Origin: Sinohyriopsis cumingii
Lineage: Eukaryota > Mollusca > Bivalvia > Unionida > Unionidae
DNA: 64,000 nucleotides
Assembly: GCA_028554795.2 (NCBI GenBank)
Contig: CM068824.1
Span: forward strand, 158,732,289 to 158,796,288
Reading direction: 5' to 3'
The notes beneath the pieces were generated by a model. It saw nothing but the letters and a program-made list of their open reading frames with translations, was not told where the DNA came from and did no database searches. The translations under genes were made by a program, and so were the position numbers. This document shows, piece after piece, positions 14,101 through 29,200 of this stretch; position 1 is the first letter of the stretch, and each line of letters starts with the position of its first letter.

Positions 14101-17100
14101 AAGACGTAGCGACTACGTTCCGGACTAGCTTTGACGTGGCATGGAACACATTTTTGTCCACTTTGTAAAACGGTGGAGCGGACATGTGAACTGCTGCCAT
14201 AGTTTTGTCCAGGACCGGAAGATCTGTACTGAAGGTGTCTGAATGAATTTTGTACCAGCGACCCGAGAACGTCGCTGGTATTTGGCTTTCTGAAAAGAAC
14301 ACCTTAGCATTCCCTGGATCACCTATTTGTCCTGATAGACGATTGTTGATCTTAATTTTTGCCGACTGGGGAAGGAGCCGGAAGGACGGCGTCTCTTCCT
14401 CCCCATCAAGATCTACAGACGCCTTAACTTTGTAGTCTTGAGTGGCGGTAGGAGGTGGAGGGCATTCTGAAATTGCCAACACCCTATAAATTTCTTCCAC
14501 TGCCGCCTTGAAGCCAAACTCAGTCCGTTCCATGGTTGGATCTGTGTACGGCTGATTTGCAGGAGTTTCATCACCCTCACTGTGTGCCGAGTCGTGTTCT
14601 GTAATAGCTTGCATTTCTGGATAGAGCATACCAGTTGGCATAGATGACGCGATTCCGTCATCCTTAACACTGTCACTAACTCTCCCTTGTGGATAAGCCG
14701 TGAACATATGGACGGCCGGCCCTGCTGGCTGGTTTGTCTGGCTTGTGGTCGGTCTGAATGTTGGCAACGGTCCTGATATCACCGGTACCGGCTGCTCCAA
14801 TGGCCTGGCTGGACAGACAGATTTCTCACTAAAATCTCCGCCACAGTATTGGGATGTTGCCGGCGGTACAGCTTGACGGACGGATTTATCACTAAAATCC
14901 CCGTAAGTCATGTTTGGTCGGATAATTTTACCAATAGGGTCCCCATGCTGGGACAGTTGGACGGCTGGTGACGCAGAGGTTGTATAAAGCAATGGATCCG
15001 GTAAAAACCCCATGCGTCCTGACTTACAGGCCCGAAGGCCATGCTCGGACATGCGGGGGGACTTACGCCCACTGGGCAGCCTAAAATTGGGGGAACATTC
15101 CCCCAAAGAGTCAGAAAAAGCTGTGGAAGCAAGCGAGGGAAATAAGGGTAATATCTGGCCTGATGTCAATAGCTGCATCATCGTTTCCTGGACCAAACAA
15201 CGCATCTGTTCAAAGTTGGACTGTTGTACCCTGTCAACATTATTTTCCTCCATTGCCGCTGATGTTACTGTGGCTGACGGTTGCAAACGACGAACTTTAG
15301 GTGGAGGGGGGACTCCAATGTCCCCCACAAGGCTCGCAATGGAGGCTGTCTTCGGATGTATAATGAGGACATCAATGCTATCTTTCTTCGACTTATTCCG
15401 TCTATCCCTCCCTTTTGCTGTCTTCTGGACTACATCAGCCCACATTTGCTCTGTCTAAGTATTACACACGCTGCATGGTATAGATGATGTACACTTGGTA
15501 CATACAATACAAGAGTCATGGTTGTCTTCTTTTGCTTTGAACCTTTTGCATTGCATGCATTTGGTTGACATTTCTACTGAAACGACACAAGAAAAGAAAA
15601 CAAAGCGAAATTAGTCAGTGTCGCGTTAACTCTTAATTAACAACACGAGTTCCGCGATAGTGTGTGTAACATGGTCTTCAGTAAATGAAATCCGTAAGGG
15701 TGACAAAGTCACTCAATTTTGAGAAAAATTGTTAAAATAATGTATACAACCTGCAGAAGAATGATTGTCCAACGCAATAAATCCAAATTTAACTTCGGAT
15801 GGTCCAATTTAACGCTAAGATGGCTTGGATTGTTTGGAGGTATAATGTACATGTTATCAGTACAAGTGAAGCTTAAAAACTAGTGACACCTGGCGGTGGC
15901 AAGGGGAGGTAAGGGACAAGAATTATTGCCCCTTGGTCTATATGAGATAGACCGAAAAGACGAATTTTCGTCTTTTAGTAGGGCTGGATTCGAGAGGTAG
16001 CAGGCTTATATCCCTAACGTTAATGTGATCGGGGAATGTATTGGAAGGAGAAAATGTCACCAAGTAGGAACATGATTGTTCCACTAATGGATGAAGTTCT
16101 CCTAATGCTAGTTTAGTACAACACGAAACCTTTGTTTATAAACGTGCAAGGGAAATCACTGTGAGATACCTCACTTGATTATGGTCTTACCCTTAAAGTT
16201 TTTCCATGTCAAACAAAGCAAAAGTGATCAATACTGCCTGAATCCAATGCTGTACTGTCAAGACTGGGGATTGGTTGCTGTCTGTGCAGCTACCACTGGC
16301 CCGATGAGGTTCAATCCTCTCCTATCTAAGGCCATGCCTCACAGACAGTAGCTGGAGAAAGTGGTCTGGGCATGTGATACTACTGACTCTACTACATCTT
16401 GAATTGAGATTTTCATGAGCCATATGCAAATTTTATAACTTCTTTAACCAGGCAGTTAGCGCTTATCATGTCTTAAGATGCAGAAAAAGCCTGGTCAAGC
16501 CTTTGGAAATGACCCCATGTGCTTCATATAATAGCACATATATGATCTTGGTGCTTTGCTTCTCTCGATATATCAATCGAAGAGAGGACAAATAGTTATT
16601 TGTTGATCGTATCATGACAGCAACCTGTTCTTTTATTAAATTTTTCTTTTACAAAAAACCAGGTTGTGTTCTTAAGACAACAGATCCATAGGTCTGGAAC
16701 TGCATGTAGTGTGGACCCACAGAGAGGGCAAGTAGCTCACTGACTGTATGTTGAAGAATGTAGTGTGGACTCATAGAGAGGGCAAGTAGCTCACTGACTG
16801 TATGCTGAAGAATGTAGTATGGACTCATAGAGAGGGCAAGTAGCTCACTGACTGTATGCTGAAGAATGTAGTGTGGACCCATAGAGAGGGCAAGTAGCTC
16901 ACTGACCGTAAGCTGAAGAATGTAGTGTGGACCCCCAGAGAGGGCAAGTAGCTCACTGACTGTATGCTGAAGAATGTAGTGTGGACCATAGAGAGGGCAA
17001 GTAGCTCACTGACTGCATGCTGAAGAATGTAGTGTGGACCCACAGAGAGGGCAAGTAGCTCACTGACTGTATGCTGAAGAATGTAGTGTGGACCCACAGA

Positions 17101-20100
17101 GAGGGCAAGTAGCTCACTGACTGTATGCTGAAGAATGTAGTGTGGACCCACAGAGAGGGCAAGTAGCTCACTGACTGTATGCTGAAGAATGTAGTGTGGA
17201 CCCATAGAGAGGGCAAGTAGCTCACTGACTGTATGCTGAAGAATGTAGTGTGGACCCATAGAGAGGGCAAGTAGCTCACTGACTGTATGCTGAAGAATGT
17301 AGTGTGGACCCATAGAGAGGACAAGTAGCTCACTGACTGTATGCTGAAGAATCTAGTGTGGACCCATAGAGAGGGCAGCTAGCTCACTGACTGTATGCTG
17401 AAGAATGTAGTGTGGACCCATAGAGAGGACAAGTAGCTCCAATAAATGGAAAATATTTTCTTTGGAACAAATGCATTCTGCTTAAAAAAGGTAAGAAATG
17501 TAGCACAATTAGGTATCACAAACACCAGTAATTCCAGTTATGTGGCACCTTCCAGTGTCACAACATTTACTAGCCTTATTCTCGCTGGTATGTACCATAA
17601 AGCAAAACTTCCACAATCCATAACCTTTAACAGCCCTTTTCTACTGGCACATGTCATAACACGATGCTTTCAAGTATCTATGACCTTTAAAAGTCCTTTT
17701 CATGCTGCTACGTGTCACAATATGACATTAACTTGGTACTCTGAAGGTAGTGTTGCCAGTTTATGGGTTTAGTTGTGACACTGACTGTCATGGTAACATA
17801 AACTGCTGACACTGCATCACTGCTGAGTAAGCTACATGTATATTGTTTTAGAAAAAATTGGTTCTCTGTATTTGGGTATATGTCAATATCACCTCTTTGT
17901 GGAGATAATAGTCATTGATGCTCCTTGTCTGTCCATCTGTGCTTTTGTTAGCCCATGTGTCCAAATGTTCTTCACTTTTCTCATTCAAACTTTCAGTTTA
18001 AAAAGTTTACCAGCCTTTGTGACATTTACATGGTCTAGAGCATTACTACAGTAAATGTAACAATTTCTAGGGATAATGTCTACCTCTATTTATTATATTT
18101 ACCCAACTGTAATGTTACCAGTAAATTTCAGATTTTTTGGGCCCATTTAAATATTGCTTGTGGATTATACCAGTGCTTATGACATGTGCACATTCTACAG
18201 GACTTTTTTTTACCACATACCTAGATGTTTATCTCCAAGCGTAAGAAATGCCCCCATCAGCCAAGGTGTAACTTCCAGTCCCCCTGCTCCATCAGAATCT
18301 TTCTTCCTCTTCTCCTGAGTAGGACTGCTGTTGGCCTGAGGGCTTGAGGAGGTTTGATCAATGAGGGTGTGTATCAGGTCCACAAATGGGAAGGGATATT
18401 TTCCATAGGCCATGGCTGGCAGGAGAAATTGGGAGATCTGCTCTGAATAAGCTGGACACAGCAAAGCTATGCTCACATTGGCCAGGATAAAGTTGCTGCA
18501 AAAGATGGCCAATCAACTTAAATTTGATTTACTGATCAAAATAGAATTGAATATATCTTTAAAAATCTTGACTTTCAATTCAACCCTCATATTTTCAAAA
18601 AATTAAATTGCATCTTAAGTTTTTTTTTAAACAAGTCTTTCTGAAAGAATTAAGATTTCCACTCTTCAAGGTCAGCAAGTATGGCCAGCATAAAAATCAT
18701 TGAAGACATTCATTTTGGGAAAAAGAAACCAAACTGTGCAATAAAAAATATTTCTTCAATAATACTTATTATGGTAGTTAATGTATCTGAAAAATAAATA
18801 AAGTTTCCAAAATGATGCATTTCATTGCTTGATAATATGTGTTGATATAGAGTACTTAGTAAAACTCTGTGTGCACTTTTCTTAAGCAACTGGTAAATGC
18901 AGATAGCTTTAAAATGCAAAAATCTGCTCATGCAATCAACATGTGTATATGATTTTATACAGCTTTTATTATACATGTAAGTGCTGGTACTAACACAAAG
19001 TGGGCTTCAAATTGCTCACCTGACATTTGCCTGATATATATGAGCACGAGCAAAATTCTGATGATTAGTTAGGAGAAAAAAGCTGTTTTCAGGTTTTTCT
19101 ATTTTCAATAATTTCAGTTTATTAGAAGGCAGACCAGCATCAGTAAGCCTGAGATCCAAGATTACACACATCTACTTACCTTGGACTATCAGTAAGCCTG
19201 GGATCCAAGATTACACACATCTACATACCTTGGTTCCAGATGGACTATCAGTAAGCCTGGGATCCAAGATTACACACATCTACGTACCTTGGTCCCAGAT
19301 GGACTATCAGTAAGCCTGGGATCCAAGATTACACACATGTACTTACCTTGGTCCCAGATGGACTATCAGGAATGTTTTTCAATCTGTACTATAATCAATA
19401 AGTAACAATTTTTATTTGTATTGCTTCCATGCTATTGAAAGTTTACCTGAGACTATTTCTAGCAACAGTAAACTTTTTCAACTTACGTTATCTAGATTTA
19501 ACACTGTTGTAGTATTAATTAATTCAAATATTTGTTTTAAAGGATAGTAATAGTATACAAAATAATGGACATGGAAAATGATTCTGGTAGCATCCTGATG
19601 ATCAAAATTAAATTTAATTTGCTGGGCCCTTAATCTGACTACAATACCAGAATTCTCAAGTGGCTTGTGCAAAGACGGTTCTACTACCTATAAGGATTAA
19701 ACAAGGAAGATTAGTTCTAGCACAAGCAAGTTTTCTAAACCTCCACTATATCTTCTGTGTATAGGTATCACATCTTTGGCAATAATGAAAGCACTATGCA
19801 TTGATGGTAACATTTTGTGTTAAGGTTATGTACTTAAAATTTTATAATTTAAATACTGGTGGGAGGTGGGGGATGGGACAGGGCACATTACATCACTGCA
19901 TGAGCTGCAGGACAGACCACACAGACAAACACACACACACAAAAGCAAGTTCTTATTTGTCCATGCATATACATGCACTTTTCAAGTGCCATTAACTCTG
20001 AAATCTTTATTTCTAACAATTCTGACAATATATTTCAGATTGAAATGAAGTATTATGACAATGTCCTTGTTTAAAATAAAGCGACAAAAAAAAAATCAAT

Positions 20101-20256
20101 TACCATCATCTGTTATAGATTAAAGACACTTTCAACCACAGTTCAAAATGTATATGCTATTAACCTTAATAGCACACCATATGTTACATTTTTTGGAGAA
20201 TCCACTATTTATTAGCTATTTAGTGGACTATACATACGTATGTGTGTGTGTGTGTG

Positions 20257-20288
<32 letters not shown>

Positions 20289-23200
20289 GATAAAACCCAT
20301 TATAACGCAATTCGTTACAAGACGATTCCGATTATAACATGATGGCAGCATGGCTCCCATTTTTGAATTTAAGGTGACCTCCTTTTTAACATCCCAAATA
20401 CATGCACTCAGAAAAGCAGATTATTCATATCTCGAGCAGATTTTTAATCCCAGCATTGTTTAATGTTGACTTAACTTCCGAAAGTTTCCAAAACAAATGA
20501 TATATGACTAAGAGGTTAATTAAAACTGATGACACTGAAATTTCAATGCACATTTTTTATGGGGATATGTTTTGAAAAATTTCGTAACACAACCACACTT
20601 ATATTGCATTGTTATTCTTTGGACCCCCAGCATTGTGCCATTACGAGTTTTACCTGTATATGCCCTTATGCAATAGCCAGTTTTAAATTGTTTGTGATTG
20701 ACACTGATCTGTTACAATTTTTAAAGCAAGATTTTTTGAGTCATTAATAGTCACAAACCTTTGCTGTTTAATGGGTATTACATCAGATAATTTATGGTTA
20801 AAATGCTATGAACATTACAGCTATTAATATGATTAAAAATTAAGAAGATTTTAATTGTTATCCATAAACTTTGTCAGTTTTTAAAAGTATTTTTATGGAA
20901 AAAATTTAATTTCCAATTATAATATACCTTTTTAAACAATTTGCCAGAATGCTTTCCATCAAATTTGGTTGTATTCTTTTTGCAGTTCTGGGAAGTCATC
21001 GTAAGTTTTTATAATTTAATTGGTTAAATGTAGTTTGTGTAATACACAGTGCATCCTTTTCTGGCCCCACTGCTGGGTCCCTCTTTGTCTACTATGGTTT
21101 CTCTGCCCAGACATGATGTCACTGCAGCTAATATATGCTAATAAGCTTAGTAAATAAATTTTGATACGTTGTCATGTTGAGCCAATCAGATGACCGAGTT
21201 GGAGCATGTGATCAAACATTGTCAGTTAGGGTGTCATTCATATAACCGACACACCTGCAGAGAAACATTCCTTTCAGTGCAGATGCTGCATTTAATTTTT
21301 AACATTATTTGCAGAAAGAACCGCCACCTCCACTCCTTTCATCATGTTGTTTGGGATATTTCTTGCATGGGTACTGTTCCAACTCTGTTCTGGGGGGCCT
21401 CTGTCAAATCGGCTAATGTTATTATCATGGCAATCCTCAGGATCAGACTCATGTATGCATGTATTGAAGTCATGCAGAGTACAAGTCACACAGCTCATGT
21501 ATGCATGTACTGAAGTCATGTAAAGTACAAGTCACACAGCTCATGTAGGCGGTTTAAGTCACTTTTTGCAGTTACAGGTGTTGGTGGAGAATATGATTAC
21601 ACATACCTTTAGATGGCATTTATTCACTTTATTTCACGCCTAGTCCATCCAAGTTCTTTTGAAGATTATTGTTGTTGTTGTTGTTGTTCTAGGGTTTAAC
21701 GCCATTTTTTAGCACGAGATAGGCTATACATGGCGACCAGTATAACTGGTGGAGGAAGAACCCTGGAAAACCCAGGGAAGAATGACCGACCCACGAGAAG
21801 CTACTGGCAGGCTTTCCCATGTACCCACGCTAGCCGAGCCTTGGACTCGAACCCACGCAGACAGAATGAAGATTATTTTATAAATTCCTTGAAAAATGCT
21901 TAACGGCAAATTCAATGATAACGTACTTCAACATCTTTAGGCATATCAAACAAGCAGGGTGATCTCATTTAAACTGGTTTTGTCGTGCTATGACATAAGA
22001 GGGAATGTGTCAGCTGTAGGGAAAAAGTTGTACTACAAACATAAACAGACATGCAAGAATGTCGTCATTAATAAACAAAGCCTAGGAAAACACTGGCAGG
22101 AAAAAATGGGCACACAAGTCCAATAAACTGGAGGCAATTATGAAATATATTATCTTCTGTATGGTATATCACATCTTTTATTTCAATTAGTACATAATAC
22201 CTATTTTTCCCCATACAAAAATGTGCTTTCAAACACGTAATGTCTGTCAATTCTGATATATTTTAGTTAAAATTTACATTATGCTAAACTATCATTTTGA
22301 AGAACTGTCATGTATATGCTAAGAATAAAACTTATTGAATGTTATTCCTCTATCAAAGTCAAACATCCATACAGGAGATGACAGAAGAGGCACATGACTT
22401 CTTGTTCATTTGATCATACTCATGATTCCCCCAGCACTAGAAATAGTTCAAACCAATATCAACTTTTCTGACCCAGTGCCATTGTAAAAGTCCCTAGCAA
22501 TAGACAATTTCATTGTAAAAGTCCCTAGCAATAGACAATTTCATTGTAAAAGTCCATAGCAATAGACAATTTCATTGTAAATGTCCATAGCGATAGACAA
22601 TTTTTGTATGGAATTTTCGCTATGACAAGTAATGTGTAGATCACTAAAAAATTACGACTTTGTCATAACTATATTATGATTACATTTTAAAATAAAATTA
22701 TTTTTTAAACTTATATCAGAAATTATAGGTTACTGCATTTGTATGAGAAAAAATGAGCAGGTATTTTTAATGGAAATACTGCACGACCATGGGAGTGAAG
22801 TATATCTATCCGTCAAATTGAGTTCATATTTTCCCATACAAATGCACTAACCTTTTTATTATATGCTAATTTTTTTTATTCTACCAAATGCTTAATTATA
22901 TTAACAAAATACACTACAAGAAACAAAGTAACTAAATGTATGCCGTATTCCAAACTAAATACAGAAGCGCAGATTCATCATTACACAACAACAACATTAT
23001 TACTGCGCACATAACTCCTCCCAGATAAATCCGAGCTTAGTCGTGCGCTCAACATAACTTTCGAAAGAAAAATGGCATGTCTAGTTAAAATTGAAATTTG
23101 GAGTCATATTGCGAATGAATGCGCATTGCAACAACTTTTCAATCTGATCTAGAATGAACAGATTTTGGTACTTTTTTTCAATTCTATGAAATTTCGTGAT

Positions 23201-26200
23201 TATGGACTGGATTTATATGTGACAATTCCACATGAAATACATCGGATTGAAGAAGCGAGGGAGAAGCATGCTGACATCTGCAACTGTGTTTCTGTTTCTG
23301 CCACTGAATGTTTGAAATCATAATGTGGGAAAAATATGAAGTCTTTCAATTGCAATTATCAAAAAGATGCTATGGAATTTAATGCTTATTTCATTTTGAG
23401 TGCAGTAAGGAGGATGTAACTGCACTTAAATTTGAAATTACAGTAAAATTTCGAAATCTGTAATCAAGATTGAGAACCTATGACAATTCAGGATGTAAAA
23501 CTGTAAGTATATTATTTTGCTAAAGAAGATGATATATATGACTTGTCACTTGTATGTTATTTGTAAGGACCCTTTCTTGCATCTGTTGTATAGCTAGCCT
23601 AAATCCAAAACATTGTATCAACAAAGTTAATGCAGAATGTGCCAAAGCAGCTGGTATGTGGCAGTCCACGAAACATCTGCTTTAGTTCATTCAGAAACAA
23701 ATTTAAACAACCACAATGTAAAGCGCCTACTATGTGAGTGTACATGATTTGTTTACAAATCAAAAGTGCTGGTGTCTGCGTCCATTGTTTGTTTACAACA
23801 GAAAGTAGTTCCTTTATGCACGTGAATGCAATATGTGTATTTGCATGCGAGTTCATTATCGGGTAATACTGCACAATTCTGACAATGTAAAGATAACAGA
23901 ACAAAATAAGCACATAATAAATGCACTTACATGACCCGTGTGACTTATAAACATATTTCTGTGTTTAGCAATGGTGGCCATATTCAATGGCAAAATGACT
24001 TTTGTATAAACCTAAAAAGTCTATCGTAAAATGTCCAAGAAAAGCAAATCAGTACATCCTGAATGCCTTCACAAGAAGGCCTTGCTAACGTCTGCTTACA
24101 TAACTCCTCAAACAAAGACTTTGAACTGCTCACCTGAATTTCCTGTCATTGGTGGATGCAGCAAAACTGATAGGAGACATAATCAGATCATAGATACTAG
24201 CAGCTACTGGAGTAGGGGGCGTGTTGCTTCTCTCAAGACTGGACGGCACTTTGGCATTTAGCAGCTGGCGCATGCAGATGAAGTAACCTGGAAACATAAT
24301 TATTCATTCAAATTTCTTACAATAAATTATACATAATGGTGTTAATGAATTTGCTCAGTATGGTTCATTTAAATCATTTTAAAAGCCTCAAGTATTTTTT
24401 AAAAAAAGTTTAAAATATACATTTTTGTATACAGAAAAAAAGGCTACAGACAACTCTCATTTTTTCCATTCAGGACATTCATCACATTTCTCTATCTACA
24501 TTCTTGTTTAAGCTGCATTTACTTATAAGTTAAATAAATTATTATAGGCAATATTTTAAAAAGGTGCTAATTAATTTCATGGCGGTCCACATGACTAATT
24601 TTCCCACTAACTTCTCATGACAGCTAAACTGAGTAAAATACAGGAACGTTTTAAAAAATGTTTCATCCTTACTATAAAGTGTGTCGAACTTGACTGGCCA
24701 AAGTAATCAATTCAAATGTCCCCTTTATCGAACTGGACTGGCCAAAGTAATCAATTCAAATGTCCCCTTTATCGAACTGGACTGGCCAAAGTAATCAATT
24801 CCCTTTAGAAGCTGCATATTCTCTTTACATATGCAGATCATATTTCACTATTCTGTAACTATGGCAACTGCATTTGTCTCTTTATGAGAAGGTCAAATAT
24901 AAAACAACTAATCATATAACAGGGTTAGTAGCATATTTCTTTCAAAATTTTCATAGTTTTTCAAGGTGTAGTGTTACATTAATTTGAAAGGAAACATAAA
25001 TGAAACTATATGTAAACACAAGTTAATACTTACTATAAATATACAAGGAAAATTTCTTGTGAATTTATGTTCTTTTAAAATCACAAATCAAGAAAGTCAA
25101 GATTATGATCACTGATTTAATTTCCTCTTAAACATCCTGTATCTGGGCATTAAGATAATGTACAGTCACAGCACAATGCTCATTTTACTTTGACTACACT
25201 ACACTATTTACAAAGTCCAAAATATTTTAGAGTGAATTTTTCAGTTCCTGCAGCTCATAATCAAAATTTTTTCAGCAGCTCAGAGTTTAGCAATTTTGTC
25301 CTTGACACTTTTCCTCAAACTATTCGATGTCATGATAAAGGAAATTTTCCTATGGGTCCATGCTTTCAATGTATAGTCATCAGCAGCAGCTGTCAATGTC
25401 TTTTCAGTACCTGCCTTTCTTCTTCACCCACCCCCATAGAAAAGGGGAACAAAGATTTTTTAAAATATATTATCACTTATTTAAAGACAGCATATGGATA
25501 TTTTAAAATATTTCATATTAGATATATTAATATTTCTCTCAGCGTGGCTGTTTTCTATATTTTTAGATTTATTGTGTTCATTGCAATTTTTGTCTGTCCT
25601 ATTTCCACTCAATCAAACTTAAAAAAATTGGATCTAACTAATTTCATAATTAAGACTCTTTACAGTTTCTAATTTAAACTTGAATCTCTGTGTTCACAGG
25701 CATACATATTTTGTCAAAACGAGAGCTTAGTGTGGTGTTTTTTTTAGCTGCATGTGACCACAGAACACTCTCCCACTGCAAGCAAATCAATATCCTTCTG
25801 GCATAATTGGCATTTTGCAAAGCTCTCTGAAAAAGATCTCATAATCCAAACTTTATATTTTTCTGTGTCTAGTCACTTAAGTTGGAATTGTCAGCCAGCC
25901 ATTTAGAAGCGAACAAATCATTCAAATTTAAAATATGGCATCATCTGGCCTTCATACAATCAGAAGTTCAAAATGTATGACTGTGCAGTAGCCAGTTGTA
26001 GAGATTTCCGTTCTGTCACAAATTTAGCAAGAGATCTTTTGTGAATTTTTTTTGTTGTTGTAAATCTGTACAATGAAAACTATTAAGTGCTTTTGGTTTC
26101 AAGAAAATCAAGGCTTTTCAAGGTACCCAGACAATATTTTTGAATTTTCAAGGTGTTTTCAAAGCCTTGTGAGACAAATTCATTTTCAGGCTTTTCAAGG

Positions 26201-29200
26201 TCCACTATGGACCCTGAATTAAACAGGCATGTCTACATCAATACCAATCTGTCACTGCAATTATTTTCAGTTATAGGAATATTCATACAAATAATCATTA
26301 GTGTCATATAATAAAGTTCTTGGACTATAATACAAAATGCATAAGTGGCTTTGCAAAATGCAGTTTCACCTGGCTTGTTTCAAAGCTACTCATCTCGTAT
26401 CATGCCTTTTGGGTTTTTTTGGGTTTTTTTGGGGGGGGCATTTAAGTTTATACTATATGTACCATTCTCCACCAGGTGCCACCATGTTGATTTCAGAATG
26501 GAAACATCCTGGTAAGAGCCAGTCATGGTGAACAGTTCCAGTATCCTCATGGGAATGGCTATTGGCTGGGAGCTCTGAGCAATACTTGACAAATACCTGT
26601 ATGTATAAATATATACAACTTGTTAGAAACTCTTAATATTTAAGGTAACTAACTTTATCAAGCTCACCTTGGGAGTTTTGTTTCTACTAAAACAGCTTTT
26701 AACACTGATGACTCCAATCAAGCTCGAGTGAGGTGAGACAAGTTTAGTTCCTTATTATTAAAAGTACTATCCATTAATGTCTAATGGAATTGAAAAATAA
26801 TATTATATTCTAAAGTGCAAATATAGTATATTAAAGGCAAGATCTGTCTTAGATATCTACAAAAAGTAAATAGATTTGCTTCTGTTACTCTAATATTTAA
26901 CCCACAACTTACAGTTATTTCCATAGTTCCAACATGCTATAGTAGATGATTGCCAATTACAAGAATTATGGTTCTTGTGAACATTCTTATTTTCATCCAG
27001 TAGGAGAAATCTCTTATTTCCTTCCTTCAGTCATATAAATATAACAGTAATTGTAAGGGTTAAACTTTATATGACACTTTAAAAATTTGAAGACATTATA
27101 TTTATACCATCTAAATAACATTTAGAAGCTTTTAATCTAAATTATTACTGTTTTTTTGTGAAGATGTGAGCAAGAAATCTGTTCTGTCAAGGAGGAAAAT
27201 GAACTGTTTGTCCTCCTATCATTCACAAAAGAAGGTAATTAATTCTTGCAATTACTTTGTATTCAGCTGGTACTAGGCAAATGGTCTATTTGAAACATAA
27301 CACGAAATGCCCCAACAAATGATAACTTATGCATGTGCTACAGCATATATGTATTTACCTTAAACACAGGTAGAGCAGGTGCTTTCTCTGTTGTAGACCC
27401 TTGTATGGCAATTTGTTCAGCTCTTGTATGTATTGTGTTTTCTGTTTGATTAACTGCTGACACAGCCAGACCTTAAATCAATACAAATTGATAATTATAA
27501 TTTGTGATTACTGTCAAACTTGATTTTGGCAGGCATCATTGTAATCTAAGAGGACAGGCCCCTTACAGCAGGTTATTGTTTAATAGAGCTAATTACAACA
27601 CCAAATTTGTTAATTCAACCAATAGCTTTAATTGCATACTAATTTATTCCTTAAGAAAATCAGTAACATTTTTTTGTATGGTATGATTTGACTGTCTGGA
27701 AAAGTCACTTGCACCAAAAATTATTCAAATATGTGTAACACTATTTTCAGAAAATGCAACATGACTTGTCTGGTTTGATTTTTGGTACCTTATGTAACAG
27801 CAACACAAGTAGTTTATTTAATGTGGAGGCAAATGGAGCAAAGTGCCTTGCCCAAGGACACAGCACAGTAGCTGACCCTGGCTGGTCCGATGGTATGATT
27901 CAAACCACATCTTTTTAAGTCACAAGTCCAGCAAGCTGACCACTACTAACCATTGCTCCACCAACATGACTTGTGCTGATTTAATACTAAACATAAAAAA
28001 GTGATAGCATTGGTACACTATACGAATCTGCACATAGGCCAAGTCCAACTGCAAAAAACATTAACCCAAAATCTGCCATCATATAATGTGCCAGCAGATC
28101 GGGGTCTATGTTATTTGTTCTACTGACTGCTTCGAAAAAACTATATAGACCCAGATCTGCTGGCACATTTTGTGATGACGGATCTGTGTGTATGCAGTTT
28201 GATCTAACTTGTACATGAGTACATATGGCATATAAACTTGGAACTGGACTTCATTTATCTTCTTTCTGTCACAGCAAGTGTAACCTATCACCGAATAAAA
28301 TCAACAGGGCTCTTCCTTACACCAAATGCAAGTCATCCAGAAGTCTGGAATCTTAAGTTATTGTGTGGAAACCATTTTTCTTCTTTTAGTCTCACTGATC
28401 CTGACCTATGACTATTTAACCCTGAAATCCACAAGGTACTTCCTTACCCTATGCACTGACACTGACCTCTGTACTTTTGGGCCTGAAACTTAGAGGTTTC
28501 TTTTGAACCCCAAGGCAAACTATCCACAACGTTTTGTAAATGTAAATGGCAGACAACTAAACAAAACTGGTTATGGATGGACATTGTAACATAATATGTC
28601 CATCTTATGGCAGGCATTTAAAAGCTACTTCTGGGAAGCAACATTCCTAAAATCCTGCAACAAGTTTTGATTTCAACAGCAGCAGTCCTAAGAATATGCA
28701 CAAACTTCAGTGAGCTGATTCCTGGGTATTTCACGTGCACTGACTTGTATGTTATGCATGCCATTATACAAATGATAGCTAGTCATAAAAGGATGAACAC
28801 AGGTGATAAAAGACAGACAAACAAGTTAGCCATCAGTTTTGAGTGCTGATCGGGGGCTTATAAACTAGGCCAGTAACATATTTTCATCTGCCTGGAATAA
28901 TGCTGCACACCATCTGCTTTCATAGCCAAATGGAAATATCAGCACTTCAAAATGTCAAACAAAATAATTGTTACTACAATCTTTTGACCCTGTGGAACTT
29001 GTAGAGTATAACGACAAAAAATTTTAATATATGGCATATTCTCTCAAAACTTAAATGTACGGCATATTTTCTTAAAACTCTGCTCATATTACAACAAAAG
29101 AAAAGAGAATGATGATGTTTTTGGGAGATGTGTCAAACCTTTCTAACAATTCAAGTAGATAACCCAGAATATATAAATAAATATATACTATGCTTATACT

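Larger units (their letters stand above)
10036..16053 (-). mobile_element. DIRS-like tyrosine-recombinase retroelement, broken
   Basis: A fossil copy about 6.0 kb long, coding on the minus strand. It has inverted terminal repeats, an internal complementary region near one end and, in order, a gag-like part with a Cys-rich finger, reverse transcriptase, RNase H and tyrosine recombinase. This plan is diagnostic of DIRS elements, which integrate through a circular intermediate without target duplication. The coding parts lie in several frames, so the copy looks broken, with perhaps half a dozen breaks. Inverted repeats still match well, suggesting moderate age. It is more GC-rich than the intron around it. 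Confidence 0.93.
8384..18220 (-). other. UBE3C intron 8, carrying the DIRS element
   Basis: The largest intron. It holds a tRNA-derived SINE (9545-9766), the DIRS element (10036-16053) and a 54-bp minisatellite (16706-17436). The remaining parts (8384-9540, 16060-16700, 17440-18220) show nothing coding. Confidence 0.65.
18496..24133 (-). other. UBE3C intron 7
   Basis: Holds a 58-bp tandem repeat (19141-19370), a CA/TG microsatellite (20237-20289), a pogo-like MITE (20287-20656), a truncated SINE (21672-21860) and a 31-bp repeat (22480-22603). The rest is plain AT-rich sequence; 22604-24133 shows nothing. Confidence 0.6.

Noticed and set aside
16649-17333. Long minus-strand open frames with repeated GPHYILQHTVSELLALS units
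   Set aside because: Produced by a 54-bp minisatellite whose period is a multiple of three; several frames are open at once and no gene structure surrounds them.
25190-25672. 160-residue plus-strand frame
   Set aside because: Composition is that of translated AT-rich intron, with no motif and no splice or promoter context.
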